64,000 bases of DNA from Cyclaneusma minus (lineage: Eukaryota; Ascomycota; Leotiomycetes; Marthamycetales; Marthamycetaceae). The stretch spans positions 124,001 through 188,000 of the forward strand of contig JAKZHN010000014.1 of the NCBI GenBank assembly GCA_037179335.1. Direction: 5' to 3'. Within the stretch, counting starts at the first letter, position 1, and each line of letters starts with the position of its first letter. This document shows positions 58,635-64,000 of the stretch, piece by piece. The translations under genes were made by a program, and so were the position numbers. The notes under the pieces are model-generated. The model was not told where the DNA came from. It was given only the letters and a program-made list of their open reading frames with translations, and did no database searches.

Positions 58635-59810
58635 ATGCCCAAACTATGTCGCTTCATGTTTCAACTTTCCTCAACCTCGGCCTCTTTCCGACCAGCCCGG
58701 TATACATTCAAGATGATACTTCGGATACCTGTGCGCATTGCGCGCAACTCCCTATCGCCGACACTTCACCGTGTCGCCCCATATGCACCCATTATCGCCC
58801 GCTTGACCACACCCCACCTCCGAGCCTACACAACTCCCACGCAATCCGCGCCGTCAGACCCAACCGCCTCCATCCAACCCCCACCACTAACATCCTCATC
58901 CTCGTCCCTCCCACCGCCACCAACCCCTCCCTCGCGCAAGAAAATCTCCCTCCGACCTTACATATGGGCCTCCGTCTTCCTTCTCGGTGTCACCACAGGC
59001 TCAGCCTTCTGCCTCGTCATCTCACCTCCTCCGTTCCCATCAATCGGCTCGACCGAAGACAAACTCCTGAAAAAAAGGATCGGAGCACTTGCAAGCTCCT
59101 TGCCCATAGTCCAAAGGCTCGACAGCGATCCGGAATGGGTGAACTGGGACGCATACAGCAGCATGCCTGGCACTTCCGAAGAAGGGAAGGTAGAAGAGCT
59201 ACCGCTTGAAGCCATAAATTTGCTGGATGGCAGCGAGGAGGAATTTGAGAATGAGACGGGCGTGTGGAAGAGGGCGAGTAACGGCGAAATCCATTATGCG
59301 GAGAAGGCGAGGATGAAAGGGCGCTTGACGACAGGACCACTGGCCGGTGCTGGTGGGCTTGGGGGCTACCAGCGGGTATTTTATAATCTGAGGACGGGAG
59401 AAGTGGTTTCTGTTGTTTATATAGGGGGTGCGGCGCAGGGGTGGCCGGGCGTGGCACATGGGGGTGTGCTGGCTACGTTGCTCGATGAGGGGTTTGCGAG
59501 GGCAGCCATGTTTGTGGGGGAGCGAGAAGAAGGGAGTGGAATACTGAAGGAAGTGGGGAAGACCACCGTGGGCAGTAGGGGCGCCGCGGTAACGGCGAAT
59601 CTGGAGTTGAACTACTTGAAGCCGGTAAACACGAACATGTTTGCAGTGGTGAGATGCTGGCCGGTCGAGGAGGCGGTGGGTGGGAATCCAAGGAAGAGGT
59701 TTGTGGAAGGGGTGATCGAGGATCCAGAGGGAAACGTGAGAGTTAAGGGGAAGAGTCTGTATATTCTGAGAAAGGATGGCTCTGGAAAAGGGGTTGCGGG
59801 CGGTATGTGA
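58635..59810 (+). CDS. Mitochondrial HotDog-fold thioesterase-like protein
   Basis: A single exon gives 391 aa from the ATG at 58635, or 365 aa from the ATG at 58713 (MILRIPVRIARNSL). Both starts give an Arg/Ser-rich, acid-free N-terminus like a mitochondrial presequence. A Pro/Ser linker is followed by one membrane segment at about residues 107-125 (YIWASVFLLGVTTGSAFCLV). The 4HBT/HotDog core is in the C-terminal half: GWPGVAHGGVLATLLDEGFARAAMF has the helix with the conserved H-G-G, then TANLELNYLKPVN and a closing VKGKSLYIL. The architecture fits the UPF0644/FMP10-like fungal family, presumed acyl-thioesters hydrolases anchored in mitochondria; the substrate is unknown. Confidence 0.82.
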   Translation: MPKLCRFMFQLSSTSASFRPARYTFKMILRIPVRIARNSLSPTLHRVAPYAPIIARLTTPHLRAYTTPTQSAPSDPTASIQPPPLTSSSSSLPPPPTPPSRKKISLRPYIWASVFLLGVTTGSAFCLVISPPPFPSIGSTEDKLLKKRIGALASSLPIVQRLDSDPEWVNWDAYSSMPGTSEEGKVEELPLEAINLLDGSEEEFENETGVWKRASNGEIHYAEKARMKGRLTTGPLAGAGGLGGYQRVFYNLRTGEVVSVVYIGGAAQGWPGVAHGGVLATLLDEGFARAAMFVGEREEGSGILKEVGKTTVGSRGAAVTANLELNYLKPVNTNMFAVVRCWPVEEAVGGNPRKRFVEGVIEDPEGNVRVKGKSLYILRKDGSGKGVAGGM

Positions 59811-60556
59811 CGTGTTGGTCTCTCTTGTCGAGAGAGAAACAGTATGGCGATTCTTCATTTGGCACTCGAGAAGAACCGCGGAAGAAGCAAGTTATACGCT
59901 GCTTAAATAATGGCTAGAGAGCAGACTTCGAGATCCGAAGATCTTGTGCAATTATTCGGTGTACAGTTTAGAGCACCGACTTGCAAGACAAAAGCATTGA
60001 ATGGAGGTCAAGTTAGGAAACTGGATATATAGGTAGATAGAAAAATCAGAGATAGAAAATCGACCGTGCCGCCTGGTACTGCATATTCGATATGTTATTC
60101 TGCGAATGGTAAAATGGCTAGAACGGATCATTCCGTTGCTTTTGTGGAAGCCTGATTAATATGCCGGATGCAGTGCTCGGTGTAAGAGAAGACATAGCAG
60201 ATACCTGCGAGAGAAGGAAAAAGGCATTCACGGCAAGCTTGGGTACAGAAAGCGAGCCCATGGGACTGTTTCATGCCTGCTACAGCCTACGGCTCTCAAG
60301 AATTCGATATGAGGCCCTATAGCCAGGCCATTATCATTGGATATTCATAGGCATTCCGCCTATCAAGACGCACCATGCCACCTGTCTGGCTTTTTTTTTT
60401 AAAAAAAACCCCCCTTAGAAACCAGACTCCAAAATGCAAGAAAAAAGCCTCGCACTTTGTTCGCCACTGCGCCAATAACTCCGCCGTGTGATGCACATTA
60501 TCAGGGGTCGTCCCATTTTGTCCCGCCATGAATTCGTACCGAGATATACCCAGCCC
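59811..60556. other. Convergent intergenic region
   Basis: About 745 bp between the 3' ends of the thioesterase-like gene and UTP7. No gene is seen. A GTCTGG/CCAGAC inverted pair encloses a T10-A8-C6 run at about 60383-60427, possibly a 3'-end structure. Confidence 0.45.
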
Positions 60557-62276
60557 TTAACCTGCCTTCTTGGCGAATCTACTCAGGGCAGGACCAAGTT
60601 CTTCCTCAGCAGCTTTCCGCTTGCTCGCCCGGCTGGCATTTTGGCTCTTCCTCAAGGCCTCGATCCTTAGTCTCTTCTCATCAATGATATTGCGGCCACC
60701 CTTCTTCCTCAGATACTTTCGGAGGCTACTGTTCTTGCCTCTGCCCCTGTTCTTGATGTTCGCATTTGGATCCTCCGGCTTCTTGTCCAGGTCTCGAGCT
60801 GCCTTGCGTTCGGCTTCTGACCTCAGATCCAGATTTCCGATGAAGTCGGGGTCGAGTGATATCATCTCAGGTTGCAACTTGTTCAACAAGGTCCTCACTT
60901 CTTGCTCTTGGCGCTGCTTCGTGTTTTCGTACGGGTTCACTTCCAGAGCGTCAAAGTTAGGCTCACCGGCTCCTGGTACGATGAGAGAGGAGAACCCGGC
61001 GTCGTGCGTCACACCAAGGATATCCTCGTATGGACACCATTTGACCCTCTCGATATGCTTCCCTTCTCCTCCCCATGCCATATAGGGGCTCTGTATCTTC
61101 TCCTGTTCCAAAGACGATTTTGAGAACAGACCGCGCCATATCGACGTCTGCGTACCCCATCCTACAGCTGTCAATCCCTGATCGGATATGGCCACCGACG
61201 ATGCCGGCTGCCTCGTAAAGTAACTGTTCACTTCTCTAAACATCCGAATGTCCCAGACAGACATTTTCAGGTCTTGGCCAGTGGAAACCATGTATCTTCC
61301 TTCTCGGTCTACGGCTAGCGAGCGTACAGGCCCCCGATGCGCCAAAAGCTTGACAAGAGGAGTAGTTGAGTTTGGAGACCAGAGCGTTACGGCACCATTC
61401 TGGTGGCCCATGTGTAGGACGGCATTTCGAGGATTTTGAGCGAGGGAAACGGGGGAGCCTAGGCGAGTGGGGATTTCAATGACCATTTGACCAGTGGAGA
61501 CGTCCTGGTACTTCAAATAACCTGCGTTCCCCTTTCAATATGTTAGAATTAGCCCAAGATTCGCTCTGCAGGGTCGTACTTACAACTGTGGCCAAGAGAT
61601 AGTGGTAGGGCAAGAACTCCATATTCGTGACCTCGATATGCTTCTGCAGACAATGAATCTCAACTCCGGCGGAATCATAGATGTAGACGTATTTATTCTG
61701 CGCAACCGCAAACATCTGGTTGTTGTGCAGCCACCGCGCATCTCGAACAGTTTCTCCAAGCTGCAATTCACAGCCGAGCTTGCCAGACCTCCAATCCATG
61801 GTCGCAATATGTCCCTTCCGGCCTGCCAGCAGCAATTCTCTGCCATTCCGAGTGTAATCGCAAACGTACGGCCCCAGGGTGTCCAGTTTCAATTCGAAGC
61901 CCTTCGTCGCCGTCTCCAGCGCAATATCCCTCTTAATGTCATCTTGCCGGACCTTGTATGTTCGCTCAAGTTCGGTCTCTGGCTCGAGGAAGCCGCTGTC
62001 ATTCTCGAGGAGGATTTCGGCATCTTTGGCTTTCATGGCGGCATCTTTGTATTTGTGCTCGAGAGCCTTCATGTTCCCACGCAGTTTCTTGTCCTTGATG
62101 CTTTTGACCGGGACACTGCGCCCTCGGCCATATTGGTCCTGGGCCTCTTTGCGCCGTTGGAGCAGTCGTTTTTGCTCTTCGGTCTTCTCGGAGGATTTGA
62201 CTGGCACAAGATCGTTTGCTTGAGGCTCTTGGGCGAAGCGCGGGCGCCTGTCTACCAGCTGATCTCGGGTCGCCAT
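60557..62276 (-). CDS. UTP7: U3 snoRNP protein UTP7 (BING4/WDR46 family)
   Basis: Two exons (61584-62276, 60557-61531; 52-nt intron, donor GTAAGT, CTAAC branch point, acceptor GAAAG) give 555 aa. The splice produces the family motif TVGNAGYLKYQDVSTGQMV; the alternative downstream acceptor would lose it or stop. UTP7 is a WD40 component of the small-subunit processome in the nucleolus, needed for early pre-18S rRNA cleavage. An N-terminal Lys/Arg-rich helical part (RGNMKALEHKYKDAAMKAKD) precedes WD repeats such as LGPYVCDYTRNGRELLLAGR, HMGHQNGAVTLWSPN and GQDLKMSVWDIRMF. The C-terminal BING4CT region follows (MAWGGEGKHIERVKWCPYED, IVPGAGEPNFDALEVNPYE). The basic tail ends in RFAKKAG. Confidence 0.95.
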
Positions 62277-62962
62277 GTTGAGAGATGGGCTTTGCTTGAC
62301 CGATTTCTGGAGTTGGGGGATTGAAGTTGGGAACGTGAAGTGAATTTTGAGGAAAATCAGAGGCTCAAAATATGCACAAGGCTGCGCACGATGCCAAGAT
62401 TTCGCGAAATCCGTGCACGTTCCACAGCGGCTGGTGGGGCTTTATCAGTTTATCTAGGTCCCTACATTGATGTGTAGTCCTATCAGAAACGCTGGTTGGA
62501 GCGACCTCGTGGCTCGTACCGAAAAGTTTCGGCACACTTCCTGCTTTCGAGTATGCCTGCATATTTCTAAATATACACCTCTCTATCCTGTTTTGAAGTT
62601 TTGAACTAGTCAACTTTGATTAGTCGAATTCGAAAAGATTCACGGTACCTACCTAATTTAGGATATGCATAATAATCCGGGATCTTGCTGAAGTCTGATA
62701 GTTGGGGAGCGAGGACCATATAAGACGAGCCTGTACAGACCCTTCGTCGCCCCGCTACCATATAATAGCAACAGAACTAGGAGCCTGTAGAGATGTACAC
62801 ATCGAGTTAGGATTCAGCAATGTGATTCACACTGGTCAAAAGAATGTACATTTCAACACTAAAATACATGGCCAAAAGCTTCTTCCTCGGTCCTACCCGG
62901 GCAGTTCAAACTCAGCAGTTTGTAACTCCAGTTGAGTCTTATGCAGTACCGGTACCTGCTCT
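62277..62962. other. Intergenic region UTP7 / polygalacturonase
   Basis: The UTP7 promoter side and the polygalacturonase 3' side meet here. No gene is seen. Confidence 0.45.
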
Positions 62963-64000
62963 CTAACAGCTGATGTCATCAGGGGCATTTTTACAACTGC
63001 TGCTTGTCTTGCCACCAGTCACGGAAACATCTTCCCACGTCCAGTCGCTGCAGGAGCCGGAACCACAGAGGATGTAGATGTTGGTAGCGGAGCTCTCCAC
63101 GGTTCCCTTGACGTTGTTCAGAGTAAGTCCCGTAATTGGGACACCTGTTGTCGGATCTCCGCTACGATGAAGCGTTACTAACATGGTCGGGGATCTGGGA
63201 GAGAAGATGCAGTGAGGCTTACGTTGGGCTGCCGTTCTCGTAATCCTGCTCGATGACAATGCCATAGGAGGTGATACCGGAGAACTCAATATCTTGGTAT
63301 GTAACATCGGAGACGGATCCAGTGGCATCGTAGACAGTCTTGATGCGGACTGCGTTGGCGGAGTCGGTCACTTCAGACGAGGAGATAATGACGCCTGATA
63401 CAGTGTTGTCGTCGCTATAGAAGCACATTAGCATGCGCTCGGGACGCCTTCCACGCGATAAGCGAAGTTAGACTATTCTCATCGCAGAATCTTGGTCGGG
63501 GACCAGCCCCAATAATCTAGGGCGATCCTAATAACTTCGAATAATTCCAGTTTCCTGAAGTTGATCCCAAACATGGTAGCCACCTCAACTAGCATTGAGT
63601 TTCAAGGGATAGATGAGCCGTGGAAGAAGGGAGCACCAAGGAGAGGAAGCTTAGACATACCGACCACCAACCGAGCCGATGGAGAGACCATGCCCACCGG
63701 TACAGCTGCCTCCTGTGAATGTGATTGTGGTACCGGAGTTTATAGCTAAGCAGTCGTCTTGGTTGGCTACGTTTGCACCGGAGATTGTGACGCCTGTATG
63801 ACTTATGTTAGTTCCGGAACGCATAAGACTCAAATGAAGTATAATATCACCTGTACTGGAGCCGACATCGAAAGCATCGGTGTTGGTAGCAGCCGTATCC
63901 GTGTCACCAGTAGTTCCTGCACTGCTGTCCATTGTAACGTCTACAACCTCCAGATCTTCAGCGCCGTTAATGGACATGGTTTGAACCGGAGTGTTTTGGA
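62963..64000 (-). CDS. Endopolygalacturonase (GH28), 5' end beyond window
   Basis: Four exons are visible: 63851-64000 (continuing past the window), 63661-63793, 63223-63414 and 62963-63161, with introns of 57, 246 and 61 nt. The joined protein (about 225 residues seen) is the C-terminal two-thirds of a GH28 endopolygalacturonase, which hydrolyses homogalacturonan outside the cell. Catalytic motifs are intact and in order: NTDAFD, QDDC, GGHGLSIGSVGGR and RIK. The C-terminal disulfide cysteines (ILCGSGSCSDW, SSSCKNAPDDISC) are present, and the stop follows at once, as usual. The signal peptide and N-terminus lie outside the window. The 246-nt intron is longer than others here but keeps a GCTAAT branch point near its acceptor. 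Confidence 0.93.

Noticed and set aside
61602..62324. Plus-strand frame of 240 codons
   Set aside because: Antisense shadow of UTP7 exon 1.
1..64000. CRISPR arrays, operons, bacterial promoters
   Set aside because: Spliced genes and gene content show a eukaryotic nuclear genome; no regularly spaced identical repeats with unique spacers were seen.

Overview
The window is nuclear DNA of a filamentous ascomycete (Pezizomycotina). The genes carry short introns (about 50-95 nt, one of 246 nt) with GTANGT-type donors, CTAAC/CTGAC branch points and YAG acceptors. Recognisable proteins are typical of moulds, and a 14 kb block of extreme A+T content looks like DNA decayed by repeat-induced point mutation (RIP). 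A secreted endopolygalacturonase at the right edge and a small secreted protein suggest, without proving, a plant-associated or saprotrophic life. I cannot fix the class; Dothideomycetes and Leotiomycetes both fit.

Layout. 1-3535 is a long gene-free leader of a C2H2 regulator resembling FlbC (3536-4848). 6407-8616 holds a coiled-coil protein of unknown function and CYT2 (holocytochrome c1 synthase). CYT2 diverges from MVD1 (mevalonate diphosphate decarboxylase, 8852-10079). COX18 (mitochondrial insertase) and ALG11 (ER mannosyltransferase) form a second divergent pair (10862-14462). 14463-19665 is gene-poor and carries degenerate repeats. 19666-33710 is the A+T-rich block, with an 11-bp inverted match at its two borders. 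34689-38412 encodes a large CaMKK/Ssp1-type kinase.

38413-43140 is accessory. It contains a cluster of degenerate repeats marked by a recurring 17-mer, a small spliced coiled-coil gene (41223-41833), and a 510-bp MITE-like element built of AACCGGTT palindromes that contains RIP-altered copies of the same 17-mer. 43141-62276 is gene-dense: an acidic 771-aa protein with a C-terminal Cys4 cluster, a minimal SET-domain protein divergent from TRAPPC13, a non-RD kinase with a tandemly repeated tail divergent from a DENN-domain protein, a small secreted protein, a HotDog thioesterase-like mitochondrial protein, and UTP7. The window ends inside a GH28 polygalacturonase.

The conserved genes are housekeeping: cytochrome c1 and cytochrome oxidase assembly, sterol precursor synthesis, N-glycan assembly, vesicle tethering and Rab control, and ribosome biogenesis. 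They do not form one pathway. Several are arranged as divergent pairs sharing 0.2-1.1 kb promoters. The most unusual material is non-genic: the bounded A+T block, the 17-mer repeat family and the palindromic MITE.
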